A stretch of DNA of 64,000 bases, taken from Microbacterium sp. zg-B185. GTDB taxonomy: Bacteria; Actinomycetota; Actinomycetes; Actinomycetales; Microbacteriaceae. Below, piece after piece: positions 18,045 to 25,874 of the stretch. A model generated the notes under the pieces. It worked only from the letters and a program-made list of their open reading frames with translations, was not told the origin of the DNA and did not search any database. The translations under genes and the position numbers were made by a program. The stretch covers positions 1,240,001 through 1,304,000 of the forward strand of contig NZ_CP126739.1 of NCBI RefSeq assembly GCF_030246885.1, read 5' to 3'. Every line of letters starts with the position of its first letter. Position 1 is the first letter of the stretch.

Positions 18045-18998
18045 TCAGCCCTTGCGCGCGCCGGTGGCGTCCAGCGCGCCGATGATGCGCGTCATCGCGG
18101 TGCCCAGCGCCCAGCGGTCGGCGAGGGCTGCGGCATCCGCCCGCGCACCGTCGTCGAGGGGCTGCAGCACCCATTCGCGGGCGTCGAGGTCGAGATCGAG
18201 GTCCTTGACGACTTCGACGACCGTCGGCGCGACGGCCAGGTAGGGCAGCGAGGAGAGGACCTTGCTGCGGATCCCCGCCGACATCCCTTCGCCGCGCTCG
18301 GCCGCCGCGAGAATGCCGGCGAGGTCGCCGTGCGCGGCGAGCAGGCTCGCGGCGGTCTTCTCGCCGATGCCCGCCACGCCCGGCAGCCCGTCGGATGCGT
18401 CGCCGCGCAGGGTCGCGAAATCGGCATATTGGCTCGGCAGCACGCCGTACTTGGCAACGACGGTGGCGTCGGTGACGGTCTCGAGGTTGCTCATCCCTCG
18501 GGCGGTGTAGATCACGCGGACCTGTGCGGCGTCGTCCACCAGCTGGAACAGGTCCCGGTCGCCCGTGACGACGTCGACGGGCAGAGTCGCGCGCGTTGCG
18601 AGAGTGCCGATGACGTCGTCGGCTTCGTGTGCGGCCGCGCCGACGATCGTGATGCCGAGCGCGTCCAGGACCTCGCGGATGACAGGCACCTGAACCTCGA
18701 GCGGGTCGGGGACGACCTCGATGTCCGGCCCGACGGCGGTGATCTCGGCGACCCGGTGGGTCTTGTACGTCGGAATCAGGTCGACGCGCCACTGCGGACG
18801 CCAGTCATCGTCCCAGCACGCGACCAGATGGGTGGGCTCGTAGGTCGTCACGAGCTTGGTGATGATGTCGAGGAAGCCGCGCACCGCGTTCACGGGGGTG
18901 CCGTCAGGCGCTCGTACCGTATCGGGCACGCCGTAGAAGGCACGGAAGTACAGCGACGCGGAGTCCAGCAGCATGAGGCGTTCGGTCACGCGTGTCAT
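18045..18998 (-). CDS. Free-standing 5'-3' exonuclease (PolA-type N domain)
   Basis: The 317-residue protein corresponds to the 5' nuclease part of DNA polymerase I without polymerase. It has the acidic metal site in LMLLDSASLYFRAFYG, AHEADDVIGTLA and VVTGDRDLFQLV, and the helix-hairpin-helix GVAGIGEKTA. Such FEN-like proteins trim flaps and RNA primers. The ATG at 18998 follows GGCAGG closely. The frame stays open to 19832, but that part has no homology and crosses an intergenic repeat. Confidence 0.9.
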   Translation of the reverse strand: MTRVTERLMLLDSASLYFRAFYGVPDTVRAPDGTPVNAVRGFLDIITKLVTTYEPTHLVACWDDDWRPQWRVDLIPTYKTHRVAEITAVGPDIEVVPDPLEVQVPVIREVLDALGITIVGAAAHEADDVIGTLATRATLPVDVVTGDRDLFQLVDDAAQVRVIYTARGMSNLETVTDATVVAKYGVLPSQYADFATLRGDASDGLPGVAGIGEKTAASLLAAHGDLAGILAAAERGEGMSAGIRSKVLSSLPYLAVAPTVVEVVKDLDLDLDAREWVLQPLDDGARADAAALADRWALGTAMTRIIGALDATGARKG

Positions 18999-19031
18999 CC
19001 TGCCACGACGGTGTGACGCGGGCACGCGGCC

Positions 19032-19091
19032 TGGACCCCGCCGTTTGAGTCCGGACCCCGCCGTTCGAGGCTCGACCCCGCCGTGTGAGGC
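19032..19091 (+). repeat. Three 20-bp tandem repeats
   Basis: Three adjacent units (19032-19051, 19052-19071, 19072-19091) share GACCCCGCCGT and end in GAGKC or GAGGC. They abut copy B of the dispersed repeat, between the exonuclease and secreted-protein genes. Confidence 0.85.
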
Positions 19092-19145
19092 TCGCCTGTC
19101 ACGTTGTGCGCGGTGGGTCGGCGTGTTGTGACAGGGGAGCGGGGG
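19092..19145 (+). repeat. Dispersed intergenic repeat, copy B
   Basis: The arms CCTGTCAC (19095-19102) and GTGACAGG (19128-19135) are perfect inverted repeats. The right arm continues as GGAGCGGGGG, as in the other copies. Confidence 0.75.
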
Positions 19146-19159
19146 TGGGGGACGGGGGA

Positions 19160-19921
19160 TCAGCAGCCGGGGCCGGCGGGGTTCTCGGCGCAGGTGCGAT
19201 CCACCAGCGCGGTGCGCGCTTCCACGACGCGCACGTCGTAGCCGCCATCGGTGGCGGTGACATACCCCGTGACGGGCCGCCACGTCCCGGATCCGAAGTC
19301 GACGTAGGCGGCGTACTGCACGGTGACGCTCACCGGGTACGTGCCGCGCTCGCGGTAGACGTGACTCGTCGCGGTCGGCGTGAACTGCGCCTGCCCGAGG
19401 CTCTCCCAGCTCGCGCCGCCCGTCATCGATCGCGCCGTCGACCCGTCGCCGTAGTCGAACACGAACCCGGCGGGAACGAACTGCACGGTCACGTCCCAGC
19501 CCAGCAGCGTCCCGCTCATGACCTGCTCGGATGCCGCAGCCACGACGTTCGCCGGTGCTCCGACGATGCCGAATCCCGCCGGTTCGCCCGTCAGCGACGG
19601 CGCGGCCGGCCGGAAGGAGGCCAGATCGGCCGCCGTGACATCGGGCGGAGTCACCACGATGAAGCCGCACCGGTCCGGCTGCGTCGGACAGCGCGGAGCG
19701 GGGGGCGAGGGCTCGCCGGGGGCGGGTGAGCCTCCTCCGCGCGAGTCGCCGACCGGAGGTGCGGGTTCGTCGATGCTCGCCCCGATGTCCACCTGAGAGC
19801 CGTTGTTCGAGACCTGGCAGACGCCAGTCCAACTGCTGTTGCTATAGCAATCGGAGACTGATTGAGGGGTTGTCGCCGGAGCGAGCGCGACGGATGCGAC
19901 TAGGAGTGCGTGGATCAACAA
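19160..19921 (-). CDS. Secreted protein with PKD-like domain, unknown function
   Basis: A probable signal peptide (LIHALLVASVALAPA) starts this 253-residue protein. A Pro/Gly-rich spacer follows at about 50-75, then a C-terminal domain with FDYGDGS and THVYRERGTYPVSVTV, the core pattern of PKD beta-sandwiches. Cysteines near both ends could form disulfides. Function is not recognised. The start is TTG at 19921, or TTG at 19918 overlapping the upstream stop as TTGA; a GGAGG lies upstream. The first 40 codons use CTA, CAA, TCA and AGT, unlike neighbouring genes. Confidence 0.75.
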   Translation of the reverse strand: MLIHALLVASVALAPATTPQSVSDCYSNSSWTGVCQVSNNGSQVDIGASIDEPAPPVGDSRGGGSPAPGEPSPPAPRCPTQPDRCGFIVVTPPDVTAADLASFRPAAPSLTGEPAGFGIVGAPANVVAAASEQVMSGTLLGWDVTVQFVPAGFVFDYGDGSTARSMTGGASWESLGQAQFTPTATSHVYRERGTYPVSVTVQYAAYVDFGSGTWRPVTGYVTATDGGYDVRVVEARTALVDRTCAENPAGPGC

Positions 19922-20445
19922 TCCTGCTGCCCTCCGTCGATCGACGAGATCACCAGCCCGGTAGCCGTCGTCTCACTGTGATCGAGCCTTACGAGGCTCG
20001 GCTGCGCGGCGGGGCGGTTGGGATCCACCACCGAGGCGCCCGAACTGTCGGTAACCATGACTGCGCTCACGTCCGTGCAAGTCTCCAGAGTGACGGTGGG
20101 ATCCGCGTGCCCACGGTACTGGCGGGGCTCTACAGCGGTGACGATTGTCGAGCCCTCAACGCTCCAGCCGTCGGCGTGCATCTGCGTCAGTGACTTTTTC
20201 TCCCCAGCATTTGCCTCACCCGTCGTCCACTCGTACACGGCCTCGAAGGTCTCCGGATCACTCAGATCCACCTGGTTCAGCGCATCCACATAGGCGCGAT
20301 AGGTCTCCTCGGCCGCCGCGAACGCCTCCTCCTCACTGGCGAAGACCGAGGCTGTCGGAGTCGGCTCGGGCTGGGGCTGGCATCCGGTCGCCAGTCCGGC
20401 GAGCACCGCGAGCATGAGGATCACGGAGGCGACTCGGGGGATCAC
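19915..20445 (-). CDS. Putative lipoprotein, unknown function
   Basis: The 176-residue product has a lipoprotein signal ending in GLATGC (Cys22). A Pro/Glu/Thr stretch and a soluble domain follow, with the acidic helix EEEAFAAAEETYRAYVDAL and an NTF2-like look. It overlaps the start of the PKD-like protein gene, so the two are probably translated together and may act together at the cell surface. No known family was recognised with certainty. Confidence 0.75.
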   Translation of the reverse strand: MIPRVASVILMLAVLAGLATGCQPQPEPTPTASVFASEEEAFAAAEETYRAYVDALNQVDLSDPETFEAVYEWTTGEANAGEKKSLTQMHADGWSVEGSTIVTAVEPRQYRGHADPTVTLETCTDVSAVMVTDSSGASVVDPNRPAAQPSLVRLDHSETTATGLVISSIDGGQQDC

Positions 20446-20519
20446 CCGACCAAGGTATCCGCGATCCGGACCGGCCCACCCGACTTATCCACACCCCGGC
20501 GTCCGCGTGGCGTGGTGCG

Positions 20520-20533
20520 GCGTGCCGGCACGC
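20520..20533 (+). promoter_or_regulatory. 14-bp palindrome in the -35 region of the 20549 gene
   Basis: GCGTGCCGGCACGC is perfectly palindromic and ends 3 nt before the -10 box CATACT. It is placed where an operator would act, but no regulator is assigned. Confidence 0.35.
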
Positions 20534-20536
20534 TGA

Positions 20537-20542
20537 CATACT
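20537..20542 (+). promoter_or_regulatory. -10 box of leaderless lipoprotein gene
   Basis: CATACT ends 6 nt before the GTG at 20549. Confidence 0.5.
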
Positions 20543-20548
20543 GACCGC

Positions 20549-20914
20549 GTGAAGATCTCGAACCTGTACGGCATCATCGCTGTCGTCGCGCTGACGGCCG
20601 GCCTCAGCGCCTGTGCGGCGCCCACACCGGTGATCGCGCCCGTGACCATGGACGCCGACGACCTGCAGGGGGCCACCGTGGACCTCGTGGTGGGTCAGGT
20701 GCTGAACATCAACACGGGCGACCTCGCCGTCGACAGCTACAGCGGCAAAGTGGCGGACACCAGCGTCGCGGAGTTCGTCGCGGGCCGCGAAGATGGCGGA
20801 GCCACGTCCAACCCCGGGGTGAAGGCGCTCGCGGAGGGCTCCACGCAGGTGGTCATGTCCAATTCGAACGGCGGCATCCAGAACCTCACCTTCACCGTCG
20901 ACGTCGGCAAGTAG
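20549..20914 (+). CDS. Small putative lipoprotein
   Basis: This 121-residue exported protein has a lipobox ending in GLSAC (Cys22) after a short hydrophobic core. The mature part of about 100 residues is rich in Val, Ala, Asp and Gly and looks like a beta domain (VDLVVGQVLNINTG, then VSFTV-type strands at the end). No family is recognised. The GTG start has a -10 box 6 nt upstream, and a 14-bp palindrome covers the -35 region. It is divergent from the lipoprotein gene ending the preceding module. Confidence 0.75.
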   Translation: MKISNLYGIIAVVALTAGLSACAAPTPVIAPVTMDADDLQGATVDLVVGQVLNINTGDLAVDSYSGKVADTSVAEFVAGREDGGATSNPGVKALAEGSTQVVMSNSNGGIQNLTFTVDVGK

Positions 20915-20922
20915 CCGTTCCG

Positions 20923-21960
20923 TCACGAGGCAGGTTCGAGCGCCTCGTGGATCCGGCGCAGGTCCTCCAGCATGGAGCCGATCAGCACCCAGTGGTCACT
21001 CGACGGCGTGCTCACCCTGAGCGGCGCGGTCAGCGCGGCCGGTTCCTCCCGGTGCTCCGCGATCAACGGCGCGGCATCCGTTCGTCGCACTTCGAGGCGC
21101 ACGTCGTGTGCGGCGCGTCGCAGCTGCTCTGCGATCGCCTGGACGGCGGGCTCGTCCGCGATGGTCGGGTCGTAGTGGTCGGCGAACGCGCGGGTCATGC
21201 CGACGGTCTGCGTGACGATGGGGCCCAGACGGTCCAGCAGCGCCTGGACTGCGGCAAGGTCCTCACGGTGCCGGCGCCCCCGCGGATTGAGGGAGAGCGA
21301 CTCCGTCCCGACCTCGATGGCCGCGTCCGCGGCATCCTTCATCGGCCGCATGAGCCGTGCTTCCACGAGCAGGCCGTGCAGCTGACCCGCGGACTGCGGT
21401 GACTCTAGCGCACCGGCCAGCCGCTCGAGCGAATTGGCGAGCTCGTTGCCGAGCGCCATGACCGCGTTGCGTGCGGGTGCGACGGCGACGGGCGGCACCA
21501 GCGCGAGGTTGACCAGGATGCCGATCACCGCGCCGATCAGCGTCTCCAGCACGCGGTTGACCGCGTAGGCGGGCGTGGCCGTGCCCAGGGCGAGCACCAG
21601 CAGCGCGCTGATGGCGACCTGGTTCGTGGATCCCGGAGTCAGGCGCAGCGCCCACGCGATCAGCAATCCGGTCACCGTGGCGAGCAGGATCACCCAGGTG
21701 CTGCCGCCGAGGAGGATGCCGAGCAGGGAGGCGATCACGACACCGGTGAAGACTCCGATGCTGCGCTCGACGGCCTTTGTGAGCGACTGGTTCAGGCTCG
21801 GCGCGACCACCAGCAGGGCGGCGATCGCCGCGAACACAGGCGGCTCTCCCGGAATGAGCAACCCCGCGATCAGCCACGACGCCGCGATGGCGATCGCCGA
21901 CTTGACGACCTGCAGGAGTGGGCTGCGGTGGGAGGCTCGGATGCCGGCGGTGACTCGCAT
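20923..21960 (-). CDS. FUSC-family membrane protein
   Basis: A 345-residue inner-membrane protein with six or so helices in the first 170 residues (VVKSAIAIAASWLIAGLLI onwards), including the fusaric-acid-resistance-like stretch AVERSIGVFTGVVIASLLG. A long cytoplasmic helical domain follows with many Arg, Glu and His residues. FUSC proteins are linked to aromatic-acid export, but no substrate can be inferred here. The ATG at 21960 has TACCCT ending 6 nt upstream; GGAGG touches the ATG and is too close to serve ribosome binding. Confidence 0.8.
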   Translation of the reverse strand: MRVTAGIRASHRSPLLQVVKSAIAIAASWLIAGLLIPGEPPVFAAIAALLVVAPSLNQSLTKAVERSIGVFTGVVIASLLGILLGGSTWVILLATVTGLLIAWALRLTPGSTNQVAISALLVLALGTATPAYAVNRVLETLIGAVIGILVNLALVPPVAVAPARNAVMALGNELANSLERLAGALESPQSAGQLHGLLVEARLMRPMKDAADAAIEVGTESLSLNPRGRRHREDLAAVQALLDRLGPIVTQTVGMTRAFADHYDPTIADEPAVQAIAEQLRRAAHDVRLEVRRTDAAPLIAEHREEPAALTAPLRVSTPSSDHWVLIGSMLEDLRRIHEALEPAS

Positions 21961-21966
21961 CCTCCG

Positions 21967-21972
21967 AGGGTA
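21967..21972 (-). promoter_or_regulatory. -10 box of leaderless FUSC gene
   Basis: TACCCT on the minus strand ends 6 nt before the ATG at 21960. Confidence 0.6.
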
Positions 21973-22022
21973 TGCCTGGCTCCGTGCCGGATGCGGCGAG
22001 CCGACCGCTTCGACGACCCCGA

Positions 22023-22028
22023 TACCGT
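22023..22028 (+). promoter_or_regulatory. -10 box of leaderless PEP-mutase-family gene
   Basis: TACCGT ends 6 nt before the ATG at 22035. It is back to back with the FUSC promoter. Confidence 0.6.
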
Positions 22029-22034
22029 GGACGG

Positions 22035-22811
22035 ATGAGCACTCAGCCAGAAAAAGCACAGACCCTCGCCCAGCTGCATGCCGCGCCCGAGATCCTCCGC
22101 GTCGTGAACGTCTGGGACGTCGTGTCTGCCAAGGCCATCGCCGCCATGTCGCAGACCAAGGCGCTCGCCACCGCGGGCCACTCGATCGCCGCGACGTTCG
22201 GGTACCCCGACGGCGAGAAGATCCCCCTGGATGTGATGCTGGACATGATCGGCCGGATCGCCGCCGCCGTCGACCTGCCCGTCTCCTCGGACCTCGACGC
22301 CGGTTACGGCAACCCGGGCGAGACCGTCCGTCGTGCGATCGGCGTTGGTGTGGTGGGCGCCAACGTGGAGGACGCCCTGAAGCCCCTCGCGGAATCGGTC
22401 GCCGCCGTGGAGGCGATCATCGCCGCGGGGCAGGCGGAGGGTGTGCCCTTCGTGCTGAACGCCCGTACGGATGCGTTCGTGCGCGCCGGCGACCGCCCGA
22501 TCGCGGAGTCCATCGCTGATGCGATCACCCGGGGTCGTGCCTACATCGATGCGGGAGCGGATCTCGTGTTCGTTCCGGGCAAGCTGGACGCGGACACCAC
22601 CCGCCGGCTGGTCGACGGGATCGGCGAACGCAAGATCAGTGTCATCGGCGTTCCCGGCGCGCTGTCGGCTGCCGAGTACGAAGCGCTCGGTGTCGCGCGC
22701 ATCTCGTACGGTCCGCTCACCCAGCGGGTCGCACTGACCGCGCTGCAGGATGTCGCCGCCGACCTCTACGCCGACGGAGTGATCCCGACCACCACGCGGA
22801 ATCTGAACTGA
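22035..22811 (+). CDS. Isocitrate lyase/PEP mutase-family enzyme
   Basis: A 258-residue cytosolic TIM-barrel enzyme of the isocitrate lyase/phosphoenolpyruvate mutase superfamily. Diagnostic motifs are the metal-binding SSDLDAGYGNP and the later VLNARTDAFVRAG. The short length and the lack of the KKCGH catalytic motif of true isocitrate lyase point to a carboxyvinyl-phosphonate mutase-like or oxaloacetase-like member; the reaction cannot be fixed. The ATG was chosen by its -10 box. A 30-bp perfect palindrome follows 9 nt after the stop. Confidence 0.85.
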   Translation: MSTQPEKAQTLAQLHAAPEILRVVNVWDVVSAKAIAAMSQTKALATAGHSIAATFGYPDGEKIPLDVMLDMIGRIAAAVDLPVSSDLDAGYGNPGETVRRAIGVGVVGANVEDALKPLAESVAAVEAIIAAGQAEGVPFVLNARTDAFVRAGDRPIAESIADAITRGRAYIDAGADLVFVPGKLDADTTRRLVDGIGERKISVIGVPGALSAAEYEALGVARISYGPLTQRVALTALQDVAADLYADGVIPTTTRNLN

Positions 22812-22820
22812 CGGCGCCGC

Positions 22821-22850
22821 CCCCGATTCCCTCGGCCGAGGGAATCGGGG
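22821..22850 (+). terminator. 30-bp perfect palindrome between two genes
   Basis: CCCCGATTCCCTCGG is followed immediately by its exact complement. It can form a hairpin of 13 or more bp with a minimal loop. It has no T tract, so it could be a terminator of the gene before it or an operator for the flavoprotein gene that starts 7 nt later. Confidence 0.5.
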
Positions 22851-22857
22851 TCACCCC

Positions 22858-23970
22858 GTGGATGTTCACGTGAGCATGGAGCACACGCCCGTCGACGTCG
22901 TGGTGATCGGCGCGGGCCAGGCGGGTCTGTCCGCGGGATACCACCTTCAACGCCGGGGATTCGTGCCCGTGGGGCGGGCGTCCCAGGGGGAGCGCACGTT
23001 CGTCGTCCTCGACGCGAACGACCGGCCGGGCGGCGCCTGGCAGCATCGGTGGGCGTCGCTGAAGATGGCGACGGTCAACGGCATCCACGAGCTGCCGGGG
23101 CATGCGGTGCCGGAGGCGCCCGGTCACGCCGCGAGCCGCGACGTGCTGCCGCCCTACTTCAGCGAATACGAGTCGAAGTACGCGCTCGACGTGCGTCGAC
23201 CGGTGCGGGTGACTGCGGTGCGGCGTGCCGACGAGGACCCGAGGGGCCGGCTGCTGGTCGACACCGACGACGGCGCCTGGGCGGCGCGCTACGTGATCAA
23301 CGCGACCGGCACATGGACGCGCCCGTTCTGGCCGCACTACCCCGGCCAGAGCCGCTTCCGCGGGCGGCAGCTGCACGTCGCCGATTACGGGTCCGCGGAG
23401 CAGTTCGCCGGTCAGCGCGTGGTGATCGTGGGGGCGGGGATCTCGGCGGTGCAGCTGCTCGATGAGATATCCCGGGTGGCCGACACGTTCTGGGTGACCC
23501 GACGCGAGCCGGAATGGTCCGAGGAGGCGTTCGACATCCCCGCGCGGGTGGCCGCCATCGCCGGGGTCGAGGATCGCGTGCGGCGGGGCCTGCCGCCGGG
23601 CAGCGTCATCTCGGTGACCGGCATGCACTGGACACCGTGGGCTCGGGCTGCCCAGGCGCGAGGCGTTCTGGAGCGGCATCCGATGTTCAGCGCGATCGAG
23701 GAGGACGGCGTCCGCATGCCGGACGGCTCCTTCGAGCCCGCGGATGCGATCCTCTGGGCAACCGGCTTCCGGCCGGCCGTGGACCACCTGGCGCCGCTGC
23801 GGCTGCGCACACCGGACGGTGGCATCCGCGTGGCAGACACCCGCGCTCTGGACGAGCCGCGGCTGTTCCTCATCGGCTACGGACCGTCGCAGTCCACCAT
23901 CGGCGCCAACCGCGCCGGCCGCGCCGCGGTGGGGGCGATCGTCGCCGACGAGGCGCCTGTCCCCGCGTGA
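22858..23970 (+). CDS. FAD-dependent monooxygenase-like flavoprotein (CzcO-type)
   Basis: A 370-residue two-dinucleotide-binding flavoprotein. The FAD motif VIGAGQAGLSAGYHL is at the N-terminus, a second Rossmann motif VVIVGAGISAVQLLDE lies mid-protein, and the flavin-binding ILWATGFRP is near the end. This arrangement is that of the CzcO/flavin-containing monooxygenase group. Three starts are possible: GTG 22858, GTG 22870 and ATG 22876; none has a clear ribosome-binding site. The palindrome at 22821-22850 sits immediately upstream. Substrate unknown. Confidence 0.85.
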   Translation: MDVHVSMEHTPVDVVVIGAGQAGLSAGYHLQRRGFVPVGRASQGERTFVVLDANDRPGGAWQHRWASLKMATVNGIHELPGHAVPEAPGHAASRDVLPPYFSEYESKYALDVRRPVRVTAVRRADEDPRGRLLVDTDDGAWAARYVINATGTWTRPFWPHYPGQSRFRGRQLHVADYGSAEQFAGQRVVIVGAGISAVQLLDEISRVADTFWVTRREPEWSEEAFDIPARVAAIAGVEDRVRRGLPPGSVISVTGMHWTPWARAAQARGVLERHPMFSAIEEDGVRMPDGSFEPADAILWATGFRPAVDHLAPLRLRTPDGGIRVADTRALDEPRLFLIGYGPSQSTIGANRAGRAAVGAIVADEAPVPA

Positions 23971-23985
23971 CGCGCTGATCAGGTC

Positions 23986-24153
23986 TCAGGTGTCATGGAT
24001 GATCGGGGCGTCATCGTCGCGATGATCGTCGATGCCGCCGGGCGGATAGTCGGTCAGTTCGGGCCGGGACCGGAGGTACAGCGTGCTCGCCACCAGCCCG
24101 CCCCAGACGACCACGATCGCGAGGATCAGGAAGGTGATGGCGATCGGGGTCAT
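23986..24153 (-). CDS. metS: MetS-type small subunit of NSS symporter
   Basis: A 55-residue membrane peptide: MTPIAITFLILAIVVVWGG forms the single helix, followed by STLYLRSRPELTDYPPGG and a hydrophilic Asp/His tail. This matches the small subunit required by MetP-type sodium symporters, first described for methionine uptake in Corynebacterium. Its ATG overlaps the symporter stop as ATGA, so the two are made together. Short genes like this are easily missed in annotation. Confidence 0.88.
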   Translation of the reverse strand: MTPIAITFLILAIVVVWGGLVASTLYLRSRPELTDYPPGGIDDHRDDDAPIIHDT

Positions 24154-25757
24154 GACGATGCTCCTTCCCGCGTCGGAGAGTTCGACGCGGCGACCGGACC
24201 AGCCGGCGGATAGGGGGGCCAGGCCGTGAAGTCATCCGGCGACCGCCGCCAACGGAACATCGGCAGCACGATGGCCGCGACGATGACGAACGCGATCGTT
24301 CCCCAGCCCATGACCGCCAGATACCAGGGCGGCAGCCCCTCATAGCCCTCGATGATCAACGTGATGATCCGCTGGATCAGCATGTAGCCGAGCACCACGG
24401 GTGCGAGCAGTCCGACCAGCAGAACCCAGATCCGACCCACCCGGAACGTCGACACCGCGTTCAGGTGGTAGCGCAGTTCGGGGCCGCTCCGCAGCACCCA
24501 GATCACCAGGATGGTCGATATGACCGCGGAGGCGACGATCCCGACGTTGTTCGCCCACTGGTCGGTCACATCCAGAGCCAGCAGGCCCGTCGTGGTGGCG
24601 AACAGGAGGACGGACAGGATCGCGGAGAGGATGCCGACACCGACTGCGGCGCTGCGGCGCGAGATCCCGAACTTCTCCTGCACCGCAGCCGAGACCACCT
24701 GCAGCACGGAGATGAGGGAGGTGAAACCGGCCATCACGAGCGAGCCGAAGAACAGCGCCCCGAAGATCGGTCCGCCGGGCATCTGGGACACGATCGCCGG
24801 GAACGTGATGAAGGACAGGCCTACGCCGGTGAGACCTTCGAGTTCACCGACTTCGATGCCCTGCTGGAAGGCGAAGAATCCCAAGGTCGCGAACACTCCG
24901 ATGCCGGCGAGGATCTCGAAGGACGAGTTCGCGAACGCCACGACGAGCCCCGGGCCGGTGAGGTTTGAGCGGCGCCGTCGATAGGACGCGTAGGTGACCA
25001 TGATCCCGAACGCGATCGAGAGCGAGAAGAAGATCTGGCTGTACGCGGCGATCCACACGTTCGGGTCACCCAGGGCCGCCCAGTCCGGCGTGAACAGTGC
25101 GTTGAGTCCTGCCGCAGCACCGTCCAGGAGCAGCGCGCGGACGACGAGGATCGAGAAGGCGACGACCAGGAGCGGCAGGAAGATGACGTTCACCCGCTGC
25201 AGCCCCTTGGCCACGCCCAGGACGAGCACGAGGATGACCGCGAGCCACACGATCAGCAGCGGAATGAGCACACCGGGGACGAACTCCAGGCTGAAGCCGG
25301 GATCGCCGACCTGCAGATATTCGCCGGTGAGGAAGCCGGCCGGGTCGTCGCCCCATCGCAGATCGAACGAGAACCCGAAGTAGCTGAGCGCCCAGGCGAT
25401 CACGGCGGTGTAGTACAGCCCGATCACGAACGCGATCGCCACCTGGAACCACCCGAGCGACTCCATCCAGACCTTGCCCCTGCCGAGTCGTCGGAACGCG
25501 GTCGGCGCAGAGCCGCGGAAGCGGTGCCCGATGGCGTAGTCGAGGAACAGGATGGGGATTCCGGCGGTGATCAGGGCCACCAGATAGGGGATGAGGAACG
25601 CGCCGCCGCCGTTCTCGTACGCCACGCCCGGGAAGCGCCAGATGTTGCCCAGGCCTACCGCGGACCCGATCGCGGCCAGGATGAACCCCACCTGGCCGGT
25701 CCATTCCTCCCGCGGCTTGTCCGGAGTGGCCGGCTTTCCGTTCTGCACGTCCGTCAT
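24150..25757 (-). CDS. NSS sodium-dependent amino-acid symporter
   Basis: A neurotransmitter:sodium symporter family member of 535 residues with about 12 helices. The first-helix signature GFILAAIGSAVGLGNIWRFP holds the substrate and Na+ sites, with ENGGGAFLIPY next. The small MetS-type subunit encoded downstream points to methionine or alanine import, as in MetPS; that is inference from family. The ATG follows GAGGAG by about 8 nt. It is divergent from the YchJ gene. Confidence 0.92.
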   Translation of the reverse strand: MTDVQNGKPATPDKPREEWTGQVGFILAAIGSAVGLGNIWRFPGVAYENGGGAFLIPYLVALITAGIPILFLDYAIGHRFRGSAPTAFRRLGRGKVWMESLGWFQVAIAFVIGLYYTAVIAWALSYFGFSFDLRWGDDPAGFLTGEYLQVGDPGFSLEFVPGVLIPLLIVWLAVILVLVLGVAKGLQRVNVIFLPLLVVAFSILVVRALLLDGAAAGLNALFTPDWAALGDPNVWIAAYSQIFFSLSIAFGIMVTYASYRRRRSNLTGPGLVVAFANSSFEILAGIGVFATLGFFAFQQGIEVGELEGLTGVGLSFITFPAIVSQMPGGPIFGALFFGSLVMAGFTSLISVLQVVSAAVQEKFGISRRSAAVGVGILSAILSVLLFATTTGLLALDVTDQWANNVGIVASAVISTILVIWVLRSGPELRYHLNAVSTFRVGRIWVLLVGLLAPVVLGYMLIQRIITLIIEGYEGLPPWYLAVMGWGTIAFVIVAAIVLPMFRWRRSPDDFTAWPPYPPAGPVAASNSPTREGASS

Positions 25758-25842
25758 TGGGGGACTCCTCGTATGCCGTCGCTTCGATGCGATGCTCGTC
25801 GGTACGCGGCACGCTACCAGGCTGGTTGCGTCTGCGCTCGCC

Positions 25843-25848
25843 TAGGCT
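25843..25848 (+). promoter_or_regulatory. -10 box upstream of the YchJ-like gene
   Basis: TAGGCT lies 26 nt before the ATG, giving a leader that carries GAAGGGA. No good -35 is visible. Confidence 0.4.
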
Positions 25849-25874
25849 TGCGGACGGTCCAGAAGGGAAGAATC

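Noticed and set aside
22035..22811. True isocitrate lyase (aceA)
   Set aside because: It is far shorter than isocitrate lyase and lacks the KKCGH active-site motif.
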